From the NCBI GenBank assembly GCA_902767005.1, contig CACXFY010000026.1, positions 1 through 9,174 of the forward strand: a stretch of DNA of 9,174 nucleotides, given 5' to 3'. The notes under the pieces are model-generated. The model made no database searches. It saw only the letters and a program-made list of their open reading frames with translations, and had not been told where the DNA came from. The position numbers and the translations under genes were made by a program. This document shows positions 1-4,738 of the stretch, in pieces. Source of the DNA: an uncultured Erysipelotrichaceae bacterium (GTDB taxonomy: Bacteria > Bacillota_I > Bacilli_A > RF39 > UBA660). Each line of letters begins with the position of its first letter. Positions within the stretch are counted from its first letter, which is position 1.

Positions 1-975
1 ACGATAGTTATGTATGCTTTAGGGGAAAGCAATGATGTTAGTAGATGTTATTTGAGTGCTAGTAAGTTTGATTCTAATGCTAGTTATAATGATTCTTTAG
101 CAAAAGATAAAACTAATATAATTAAAAATCCAAAAGATTATGAAAAAGGAAATGGAAAATTAGATTTTAGTTGTAAGAGTGATATTGTAAAATCACAGTT
201 TTCTTGTGAGACATTGAGAATAGTAGAAAAGCATTTAAAAGATTTTAATTATTATAATTTTAGAAGTGTTATTAATTCATATGGTGGTTTTGATAATTAT
301 GCTAAAAGTTTAGGTGGAATTTTTTCTGAATATTATGGAAAAAAATTAAATATTGAGACAGAAACGGAATTTCAAAAAGTAGCTGAATACACATTTGGAT
401 GGATGTATATGTATGGAACTGATTATCTAAATGGTGGTGGAGAATATCAGGGTTGGGGAGTTGGATTAGGACAATCTGGTCATAGTGATGATGCTTTCTA
501 TCCAGGTGATATGCGAGTTCCTTATGCAACAAGCTGGTTTGATGATGAATTTGATGAAGTGATATCAGGAACTGGAAGGCATAAGGATTTAGTAATTGCA
601 ACAGAATGTGGACCGGCTGCTCAAACGCCTCTATATAAAGGTGGGATATTAAAAAGAGGTCAAAATCCTCAACGTAAAATGATAACTAGATTTAGAGATT
701 TAAGACCAGGAGATATATTTCATATCTTTGATCATCCAGTTGATAGAAGTGTTAGAAGTTCATGGGGACAAGGTGTACATGTTGCGATAGTTGGTGAAGT
801 ATATGATGATAGGATTGTTATATATGATGGTGGTAGATACTTTCAAACAACTAAGAACTTTAAAAGAACAATTAAAATGGTAGATAGCGAAGCAGAAGAA
901 TATGCTGAAATCAGAAGAGAGTTTGGTCATGACTATTGGGCTTCTGAAAGATTTGGTAATTTAAAAAGACAATAA
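1..975 (+). CDS. Probable papain-fold (NlpC/P60-like) hydrolase, 5' end cut by window
   Basis: The frame is open from base 1 (codons T-I-V precede the ATG at 10), so the gene probably starts upstream; numbering here is from that ATG (321 residues). The C-terminal half has the layout of an NlpC/P60-type papain-fold domain: a candidate nucleophile Cys200 in TECGPAAQ, then RFRDLRPGDIFHIF, then His257 in GVHVAIVGEV, then Asp273 in IYDGG, which gives a Cys-His-Asp triad in the usual order. Such domains usually cleave peptidoglycan peptides or related amide bonds outside the cell. The first ~190 residues are rich in Asn, Ser, Tyr and Gly (for example YLNGGGEYQGWG at about 139-150) and I do not recognise a named domain there. 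The signal peptide or membrane anchor expected of such an enzyme would lie outside the window. It is followed directly by its own terminator. The fold assignment is inference from motif order; the substrate is unknown. A CHAP or other cysteine peptidase family is the main alternative. Confidence 0.7.
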   Translation, partial: TIVMYALGESNDVSRCYLSASKFDSNASYNDSLAKDKTNIIKNPKDYEKGNGKLDFSCKSDIVKSQFSCETLRIVEKHLKDFNYYNFRSVINSYGGFDNYAKSLGGIFSEYYGKKLNIETETEFQKVAEYTFGWMYMYGTDYLNGGGEYQGWGVGLGQSGHSDDAFYPGDMRVPYATSWFDDEFDEVISGTGRHKDLVIATECGPAAQTPLYKGGILKRGQNPQRKMITRFRDLRPGDIFHIFDHPVDRSVRSSWGQGVHVAIVGEVYDDRIVIYDGGRYFQTTKNFKRTIKMVDSEAEEYAEIRREFGHDYWASERFGNLKRQ

Positions 976-1007
976 AAAAACATGAGATTCGGCCTCTCAT
1001 GTTTTTT
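974..1007. terminator. Bidirectional intrinsic terminator after the papain-fold gene
   Basis: CATGAGA (981-987) pairs with TCTCATG (995-1001) around loop TTCGGCC. It is flanked by seven A (974-980) and six T (1002-1007), so it has a U-tract on either strand. On the + strand it overlaps the last base pair of the TAA stop of the preceding gene. On the - strand it would end the small RNA that starts near 1111. Confidence 0.85.
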
Positions 1008-1113
1008 ACTTTCTATCTAAGAGAAGGCACCCCCTGAGGGCCTTCTCCAAAAAGAATAAAAAGGGGTTGGCTAGTGTGATACTAGCGACCAATTCGCCTA
1101 ATACCGAATTGGT
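974..1113 (-). ncRNA. Candidate structured small RNA on the - strand (~138 nt)
   Basis: This gap has no reading frame but is far richer in G+C (45 of 93 bases in 1021-1113) than the genes beside it, and is full of perfect hairpins. Read on the - strand, a promoter at 1149-1118 would start RNA near 1111, exactly at the foot of a 9-bp stem (1113-1105 with 1096-1088, ACCAATTCG). A second stem follows (1086-1081 with 1075-1070, GCTAGT). Then come an unpaired stretch with CAACCCC (1069-1063) and U-rich sequence, a third stem (1047-1040 with 1028-1021) whose loop holds TCAGGGGGT (1037-1029), and the bidirectional terminator. I do not recognise a known family: the SRP, 6S, tmRNA and RNase P hallmarks are absent. 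Expression and strand are inference. The + strand could instead be transcribed by readthrough, showing ACCCCCTGA in the apical loop, but it has no promoter of its own. Confidence 0.5.
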
Positions 1114-1117
1114 GATT

Positions 1118-1149
1118 ATTATACTAATCGAAAAGGTCTTATTTGTCAA
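1118..1149 (-). promoter_or_regulatory. Candidate - strand promoter for the small RNA
   Basis: On the - strand a perfect TTGACA lies at 1149-1144 and a perfect TATAAT at 1123-1118. The spacer between them is 20 nt, longer than the preferred 17. An alternative -10 TAGTAT (1126-1121) gives exactly 17 nt. Either way the start falls at about 1113-1108, at the 5' edge of the first hairpin. Both hexamers being consensus in a gap with no - strand gene is the main argument. Confidence 0.5.
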
Positions 1150-1247
1150 TAAAAAAGTTAAAAAAAATTAAAAAATTTTTAATTAATAAACTTATTGATA
1201 TATATAGATATAATTATCATTTTTTGCTTTTAAAAAATTATTTTTTA

Positions 1248-1256
1248 TGTTATAAT
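1248..1256 (+). promoter_or_regulatory. Extended -10 promoter of recG
   Basis: TGTTATAAT (TGn plus perfect TATAAT at 1251-1256) lies just ahead of recG, with no good -35 box at the right distance in the AT-rich sequence before it. The predicted start near 1263 leaves a leader of only about 13 nt, barely enough for the ribosome site. A further TATAAT at 1209-1214 is possible but has no -35 or TG support. Bases 1150-1247 otherwise hold only AT-rich sequence. Confidence 0.65.
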
Positions 1257-1263
1257 ATGCGAG

Positions 1264-1270
1264 AAGGAAG
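1264..1270 (+). promoter_or_regulatory. Ribosome binding site that decides the recG start
   Basis: AAGGAAG sits 5 to 9 nt ahead of two possible starts, GTG 1276 and TTG 1279. It overlaps the upstream in-frame GTG at 1270, which is therefore too close to be used. GTG 1276 has the better spacing. Confidence 0.6.
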
Positions 1271-1275
1271 TGGTT

Positions 1276-3279
1276 GTGTTGGCAGAATTAAAAGATGTAA
1301 AGGGAATTGGACCGAAATCTCTTTCTTTACTTAATAAAATAGGTATAAATACTATTGAAGATTTAGTAACACATTATCCATTTAGATACGAATTATTAGA
1401 GCGAAATGAACTTGGAAAAGTTGATGATGGAGAAAAGATAGTTATTGATGGAAAAGTAGAGAGTGTACCTATATTGATGCGGTTTAAAGCAGGGCTTAAT
1501 AAAATGAACTTTAGATTAGTTACACCTTCTGGAGTAGTAGGAGTATCAATATTTAATAGGGCTTTTTTAAAGAGTCAGTTAATTGTTGGAACTGGTATTA
1601 CTGTAATAGGTAAATTAGATAAAGGTAAAAATGTAATTACTGCTTCTGATATAAAAATGGGTGTATTAACTAATAAGATGAAAATAGAACCTGTATATCA
1701 TTGTACTAGTGGTTTAACTAATAAGAATATGTCTACTTATATTAATATGGCATTACTTATGTATGGTAAAGATATACCAGATTATATACCAGAAGAATAT
1801 AGAGAAAAATATGACTTTTCTAATAAAAAGACTAGTCTTAATTTAATACATAATCCTAGTACTCCTGAGAAGTTAAAGGAAGTTACTATTAGATTAAAAT
1901 ATGAAGAATTATTTCAATTTATGTTTAAAATCAATTATTTAAAACAACAAATAAAGAAAGAAAAGACAGGATTAGAAAGAGTAATTGATAGAGATAAATT
2001 AAAAAAGTTTATGGATAAAATACCATTTGAACTTACTAATGATCAATTAACTGCAGTAGATGAGATATTACATGATTTAGAAGCACCTAATAGAATGAAC
2101 AGATTATTACAAGGTGATGTTGGATCTGGTAAGACTATTGTTGCTTTTATAGGTATGGTTGCGAACTACTTAAGTGGTTATCAAAGTGCTTTAATGGCTC
2201 CTACTGAAATTCTTGCGACACAACATTATAATAATTTAATAGATTTCTTAAAAAAGACTAAGATTAAAGTTGCTCTTCTTACAGGATCTACTTCTAAAAA
2301 AGACAAAACAGCTATATATAAAGGACTTAGCGATGGTTCAATTAATATGGTAATTGGTACACATGCACTTATTCAAGATGAAGTTGAATATAATAACTTA
2401 GGTTTAGTTATTACTGATGAACAACATAGATTTGGAGTACATCAAAGAGCTAATTTACAAAATAAAGGTATTAAACCAGATGTACTTTATATGAGTGCTA
2501 CCCCAATACCAAGAACTTATGCTTTAACAATATATGGTGATATGGATGTATCTACTATTAAAGAAAGACCAAAAGGAAGACAAAAGATAGACACTTATGT
2601 TAAAGGTACAGCTGAGATTAAAGATGCATTACAGATGATGTATGATGAGTTGAAACAAAAACATCAAGTATATGTAATTGCGCCATTAATTGAAGAGAGT
2701 GAAAATAGTGGAGATTTAACAAGTGTTAATGAATTAAAAGATCAAATGAAATTAGCTTTTGGTGATAGATATAAGATTGATATTGTACATGGAAAAATGG
2801 CAACGGCTGCGAAAGATATGATTATGGAGCAGTTTAAGAATAATGAAGTACAAATACTTATATCTACTACAGTTGTTGAAGTGGGAGTAGATGTACCTAA
2901 TGCTACTACGATGGTAATATTTGATGCTGATAGATTTGGACTTTCTACACTTCACCAATTGAGAGGAAGAGTAGGAAGAGGTACTAGTAAGAGCCAATGT
3001 ATATTAATTAGTGATAGTGATACTGAAAGACTTAAAATAATGGAAAAAGAAGATGATGGATTTAATATATCTGAAGAAGATTTTAAGTTAAGAGGACATG
3101 GAGACTTATTTGGTACTAAACAAAGTGGTGATATGGCATTTAAGATTGCTAACGTTAGAAGTGATTATAAAATATTATTACAAGCTAAAAAAGATTCAAA
3201 AGAGTATCTTTTAAATAAGGAAAATGAAAATGATGAACTAAAAATTAGACTTATTAATTCTATGACTAAAGAGTCATAA
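1276..3279 (+). CDS. recG: ATP-dependent DNA helicase RecG
   Basis: RecG remodels stalled replication forks and Holliday junctions and helps finish recombination and repair in the cytoplasm. With GTG 1276 as start the protein has 667 residues, near the usual ~680. The N-terminus has helix-hairpin-helix-like VKGIGPKS and the OB-fold wedge domain (roughly 55-150). The helicase core has all key motifs: Walker A GDVGSGKT (280-287), motif II DEQH (381-384) followed by RFG, motif III SATPIPRT (407-414), STTVVEVGVDVPNAT, and motif VI QLRGRVGRG (561-569). The C-terminal part carries the usual LRGHGDLFGTKQSG segment, which contributes to fork-driven translocation. No residue expected in the family is missing. 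It is transcribed alone here: its own extended -10 promoter lies 20 nt upstream and a terminator overlaps its stop codon. The only uncertainty is the start (GTG 1276 or TTG 1279). Confidence 0.98.
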   Translation: MLAELKDVKGIGPKSLSLLNKIGINTIEDLVTHYPFRYELLERNELGKVDDGEKIVIDGKVESVPILMRFKAGLNKMNFRLVTPSGVVGVSIFNRAFLKSQLIVGTGITVIGKLDKGKNVITASDIKMGVLTNKMKIEPVYHCTSGLTNKNMSTYINMALLMYGKDIPDYIPEEYREKYDFSNKKTSLNLIHNPSTPEKLKEVTIRLKYEELFQFMFKINYLKQQIKKEKTGLERVIDRDKLKKFMDKIPFELTNDQLTAVDEILHDLEAPNRMNRLLQGDVGSGKTIVAFIGMVANYLSGYQSALMAPTEILATQHYNNLIDFLKKTKIKVALLTGSTSKKDKTAIYKGLSDGSINMVIGTHALIQDEVEYNNLGLVITDEQHRFGVHQRANLQNKGIKPDVLYMSATPIPRTYALTIYGDMDVSTIKERPKGRQKIDTYVKGTAEIKDALQMMYDELKQKHQVYVIAPLIEESENSGDLTSVNELKDQMKLAFGDRYKIDIVHGKMATAAKDMIMEQFKNNEVQILISTTVVEVGVDVPNATTMVIFDADRFGLSTLHQLRGRVGRGTSKSQCILISDSDTERLKIMEKEDDGFNISEEDFKLRGHGDLFGTKQSGDMAFKIANVRSDYKILLQAKKDSKEYLLNKENENDELKIRLINSMTKES

Positions 3280-3290
3280 TTTGACTTTTT
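3268..3290 (+). terminator. recG terminator spanning its stop codon
   Basis: AAAGAGTCA (3268-3276) pairs with TGACTTTTT (3282-3290), nine pairs with one G-U, around a 5-base loop TAATT that contains the recG TAA stop. The descending arm ends in five T. The same arm supplies TTGACT (3281-3286), the -35 box of the next promoter. Confidence 0.65.
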
Positions 3291-3309
3291 GCTTGATTTA
3301 TGGTAAAAT
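3281..3309 (+). promoter_or_regulatory. Strong promoter after recG
   Basis: TTGACT (3281-3286), a 17-nt spacer, and TAAAAT (3304-3309) preceded by TGG (3301-3303), an extended -10. The predicted start is about 3315-3317. An 11-base palindrome AACCGACGGTT (3310-3320) lies across the start, where a repressor could sit. The promoter is separate from recG and drives the short leader and probably gene 3390-3803. Confidence 0.8.
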
Positions 3310-3314
3310 AACCG

Positions 3315-3367
3315 ACGGTTATGTGAATGGGGGTTGTTTAAGTATGAGCATGACTCATACTTTTTTT
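3315..3367 (+). ncRNA. Short leader or small RNA ending in an attenuator-like terminator
   Basis: From the promoter at 3281-3309, transcription would give a ~53-nt RNA: an unpaired G-rich part with ATGGGGGTTGTTT (3327-3339), then an 8-bp stem AGTATGAG (3341-3348) with CTCATACT (3354-3361), loop CATGA, and seven T (3361-3367). It lies 22 nt ahead of the ATG of the next gene. It is either a separate small RNA or a leader in which the terminator must be bypassed for gene 3390-3803 to be expressed. No alternative antiterminator stem is obvious and no known riboswitch is recognised. A four-codon ORF (M-G-V-V, 3327-3341) spans the G-tract but lacks a ribosome site, so it is probably chance. Confidence 0.6.
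3341..3367 (+). terminator. Terminator or attenuator ahead of gene 3390-3803
   Basis: Perfect 8-bp stem with a 5-base loop and seven T. It is not at the end of a gene but 22 nt before a start codon and about 25 nt after a transcription start, the position of an attenuator. Confidence 0.75.
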
Positions 3368-3389
3368 GCGGAATGAAAGGAGTGATAAT

Positions 3390-3803
3390 ATGTTTAAATA
3401 TAGGGTAAGTGAAGAAAAAGCAGATTTCTATGAGAGTATTGGTTTTGACTCTAATCTAAATGGTTGTGCCTTTTTTGATGATTTAGTAGAAGATGTTAGA
3501 CAAATACTAGATACTCAAGAATTATCATTTGATAAAGTAAAAAAAATATTGCCAACTCTAGAATTAGAAAGTTATCATTTCTTTTTTGAAGTTGGAAGAT
3601 ATCAGTATTTAGAAGAGATTGAAACATTTTTAAAAAGCAGATATGAAAATAAGAAAAAATATAGAAAAAGTAGAGCTATGTATACAAAAATATTTGGTAA
3701 TAGTGAGTTAATCAATATGGATAGAAGTATATATAGACTCGCTAAATACTTGAATGGACAACGTAATTTACAAGATAATCATGTAAAACATCTTGTAAAG
3801 TAA
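3390..3803 (+). CDS. Uncharacterised 137-residue protein
   Basis: I do not recognise this protein. ATG 3390 is chosen because AAAGGAG (3376-3382) lies 7 nt ahead; an upstream in-frame TTG at 3366 falls inside the terminator T-tract. The product is soluble by composition, with no signal peptide or membrane segment. The N-terminal part (1-60) is acidic and probably helical. The centre has an aromatic run, SYHFFFEVGRYQYLEE (61-76). Residues 83-100 are strongly basic (SRYENKKKYRKSRAMYTK), which could contact nucleic acid or phospholipid. The gene is a single unit: its own promoter and attenuator-like leader upstream, a terminator downstream. Codon use matches its neighbours. A small regulatory protein would fit the leader, but that is a guess. 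Confidence 0.8.
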   Translation: MFKYRVSEEKADFYESIGFDSNLNGCAFFDDLVEDVRQILDTQELSFDKVKKILPTLELESYHFFFEVGRYQYLEEIETFLKSRYENKKKYRKSRAMYTKIFGNSELINMDRSIYRLAKYLNGQRNLQDNHVKHLVK

Positions 3804-3880
3804 GATAATGCTTTTAGTAAAATTTTAAAAATGATTATTCTAATATTAAAAGATATTGTGTTATTTAGTTATGTAAAGTG

Positions 3881-3914
3881 AAAAAAAGTTAATTTGGAAC
3901 AATTGACTTTTTTT
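3881..3914 (+). terminator. Terminator of gene 3390-3803, overlapping the next -35 box
   Basis: AAAAAAAGTTAATT (3881-3894) pairs with AATTGACTTTTTTT (3901-3914), with one T-G wobble, around loop TGGAAC. The stem is AT-rich but long, and the T-tract is good. It lies 77 nt after the stop; bases 3804-3880 hold only AT-rich sequence. The descending arm contains TTGACT (3903-3908), used as the -35 box of the following RNA. Confidence 0.6.
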
Positions 3915-3932
3915 CTTTATACCATTTATAAT
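3903..3932 (+). promoter_or_regulatory. Near-consensus promoter of the 3938-4040 RNA
   Basis: TTGACT (3903-3908), an 18-nt spacer, then a perfect TATAAT (3927-3932). The predicted start is about 3938-3940, at the base of the first RNA hairpin. Confidence 0.8.
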
Positions 3933-3937
3933 TAAGG

Positions 3938-4040
3938 TGCGTGATGATATAATTCACGCCGATATCTCTCATGATTTTATGTGAGAGTATATTCAACCGA
4001 ACCCCCTGAAGAAGAGCCTAAAGGCTCTTCGCTTTTTTTT
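3938..4040 (+). ncRNA. Stand-alone structured small RNA (~100 nt) with a C-tract
   Basis: A complete non-coding unit: promoter, ~100 nt of structured sequence, and a strong terminator, with no reading frame or ribosome site. G+C is 43 of 97 bases in 3936-4032, far above the flanking genes. Stem 1 is GCGTGA (3939-3944) with TCACGC (3954-3959). Stem 2 is CTCTCA (3966-3971) with TGAGAG (3982-3987), weakly extended. An unpaired stretch follows, ATTCAACCGAACCCCCTGAA (3991-4010). Stem 3 is the terminator. Exposed C-tracts in small RNAs of Gram-positive bacteria often pair with the G-rich ribosome sites of target mRNAs, so a trans-acting regulator is a reasonable inference. It carries the 9-mer ACCCCCTGA, whose exact complement lies in a hairpin loop of the - strand RNA at 1111-974. 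I do not recognise a named family. Confidence 0.72.
4011..4040 (+). terminator. Strong terminator of the 3938-4040 RNA
   Basis: GAAGAGCC (4011-4018) pairs perfectly with GGCTCTTC (4023-4030) around loop TAAA, followed by GC and eight T (4033-4040). It is one of the most GC-rich stems in the window. Confidence 0.93.
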
Positions 4041-4073
4041 GAGAAAGTAATGAAGTAAAGGTTTTGCCTTCCG

Positions 4074-4100
4074 AAACGGCAAATAAACGGCATTTATGCC
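4074..4100 (+). repeat. Paired 8-mer repeats and inverted repeat ahead of the PH-like gene
   Basis: AAACGGCA occurs at 4074-4081 and again at 4085-4092, 11 bp apart, about one helical turn. The second copy runs into the inverted repeat GGCATTTATGCC (4089-4100). A small stem TTTGCC (4063-4068) with GGCAAA (4078-4083) overlaps the first copy. The block ends where the -35 region of the next promoter would be, so it could be an operator or activator site. Bases 4041-4062 show nothing. Confidence 0.35.
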
Positions 4101-4118
4101 ATTTAATAATAAATATTG

Positions 4119-4127
4119 TGATATAAT
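4119..4127 (+). promoter_or_regulatory. Extended -10 promoter of the PH-like gene
   Basis: TGATATAAT (TATAAT at 4122-4127) with no recognisable -35 box. The predicted start near 4134 leaves a ~26-nt leader containing GGAGG (4150-4154) before the ATG at 4160. Confidence 0.65.
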
Positions 4128-4159
4128 AAATATGTATTTATTAATAAACGGAGGTATAT

Positions 4160-4645
4160 ATGAACTATACACTAGATAATGATGAGGTAATACTATTTGA
4201 AGGAGACGTCGGATATAATAGAAATATTTGTAAAGATTATCTTACATTAACAAGTAAGAAAATGATTTTTGAAAAACAAAAGGGAATATTTGGTAATAAA
4301 AAAGAACTAATTGAAATAATAGATTTGAATGATATTAAAATACACAATGATGAAGTTCAATGCTTAGCAAAAGGCTTGGAAATAAACATACAAACTATTC
4401 ATAAAAATATAAAAATTAAATTCTCTGGATTAATAAATCCACAAAAAGTATGTACATTAATAAAAAATGAGGTAACAGGAACTAATTCATTATCTAGAGG
4501 ATCTAATAAAGTTAATAGTGTTTTAAATACTGTTGATGAAACATTGGGATTAGATACAAGAGGTGTAGCAAAAGGAATAATAGAAAATGGTATAAAAGGC
4601 ACTTTAATTAATGGTATTAAAAGAAAAAATAAAAACGATAAATAA
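4160..4645 (+). CDS. Small protein with a bacterial PH-like domain
   Basis: 161 residues; the start is set by GGAGG five nt before the ATG. Residues ~5-105 follow the pattern of bacterial PH/GRAM-like domains: NDEVILFEGDVGYN, a beta strand with DYLTLTSKKMIFEK, a turn, IEIIDLNDIKI, then strands rich in Lys/Ile, closed by a helix NPQKVCTLIKNEV (93-105). Domains of this type bind lipids, peptides or proteins and have no catalytic residues, so no reaction can be assigned. The tail (106-161) is rich in Ser, Asn and Gly, probably flexible or helical, and ends in basic KRKNKNDK. There is no signal peptide or transmembrane helix, so it is cytoplasmic or loosely membrane-associated. It is a single-gene unit with its own promoter and terminator. 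The fold call is inferred from strand pattern and typical phrases. Confidence 0.75.
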   Translation: MNYTLDNDEVILFEGDVGYNRNICKDYLTLTSKKMIFEKQKGIFGNKKELIEIIDLNDIKIHNDEVQCLAKGLEINIQTIHKNIKIKFSGLINPQKVCTLIKNEVTGTNSLSRGSNKVNSVLNTVDETLGLDTRGVAKGIIENGIKGTLINGIKRKNKNDK

Positions 4646-4684
4646 TGTTTATTTAAAATATTTATAAATATAGTGGAAGAAAAT

Positions 4685-4707
4685 AAGAACTAGTAGTTCT
4701 TTTTTTT
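4685..4707 (+). terminator. Terminator of the PH-like gene
   Basis: AAGAACT (4685-4691) pairs with AGTTCTT (4695-4701), loop AGT, followed by a T-tract to 4707. It lies 39 nt after the stop and only 7 nt before the next promoter's TG. Confidence 0.8.
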
Positions 4708-4713
4708 ATTATT

Positions 4714-4722
4714 TGTTATAAT
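4714..4722 (+). promoter_or_regulatory. Extended -10 promoter of the PrcB-like gene
   Basis: TGTTATAAT with TATAAT at 4717-4722. The -35 position falls in the stem of the upstream terminator and is not consensus (TAGTTC). The start codon at 4739 follows within about 10 nt of the predicted RNA start; the ribosome site is AGGTGA (4729-4734), so the leader is very short. Confidence 0.6.
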
Positions 4723-4738
4723 TAGAATAGGTGATAGT

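Noticed and set aside
302..601. 99-residue ORF on the - strand
   Set aside because: It lies wholly inside the papain-fold gene, has no ribosome site, and its His/Leu/Gln-rich composition is that of a complementary-strand shadow.
1021..1113. tRNA or a known structural RNA in the GC-rich hairpin block
   Set aside because: The hairpins do not form a cloverleaf, there is no GTTCGAATC-like T arm, and the SRP, 6S, tmRNA or RNase P core motifs are absent on either strand.
1270..1272. GTG at 1270 as the recG start
   Set aside because: It overlaps the ribosome binding site AAGGAAG; GTG 1276 has proper spacing.
1143..1334. 63-residue + strand ORF overlapping the recG start
   Set aside because: Low-complexity Lys/Ile/Leu sequence from the AT-rich promoter region, in another frame to recG, with no ribosome site.
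2752..2997. 81-residue - strand ORF
   Set aside because: Shadow within recG; Ser/Tyr-rich antisense composition.
3366..3389. TTG at 3366 as the start of the 137-residue protein
   Set aside because: It lies in the T-tract of the terminator, and the ribosome site AAAGGAG is positioned for ATG 3390.
3938..4160. Riboswitch leader of the PH-like gene
   Set aside because: A strong terminator at 4011-4040 separates the RNA from a second promoter at 4119-4127, so the PH-like gene has its own start; no riboswitch core was recognised.
4399..4602. 67-residue - strand ORF
   Set aside because: Shadow inside the PH-like gene.
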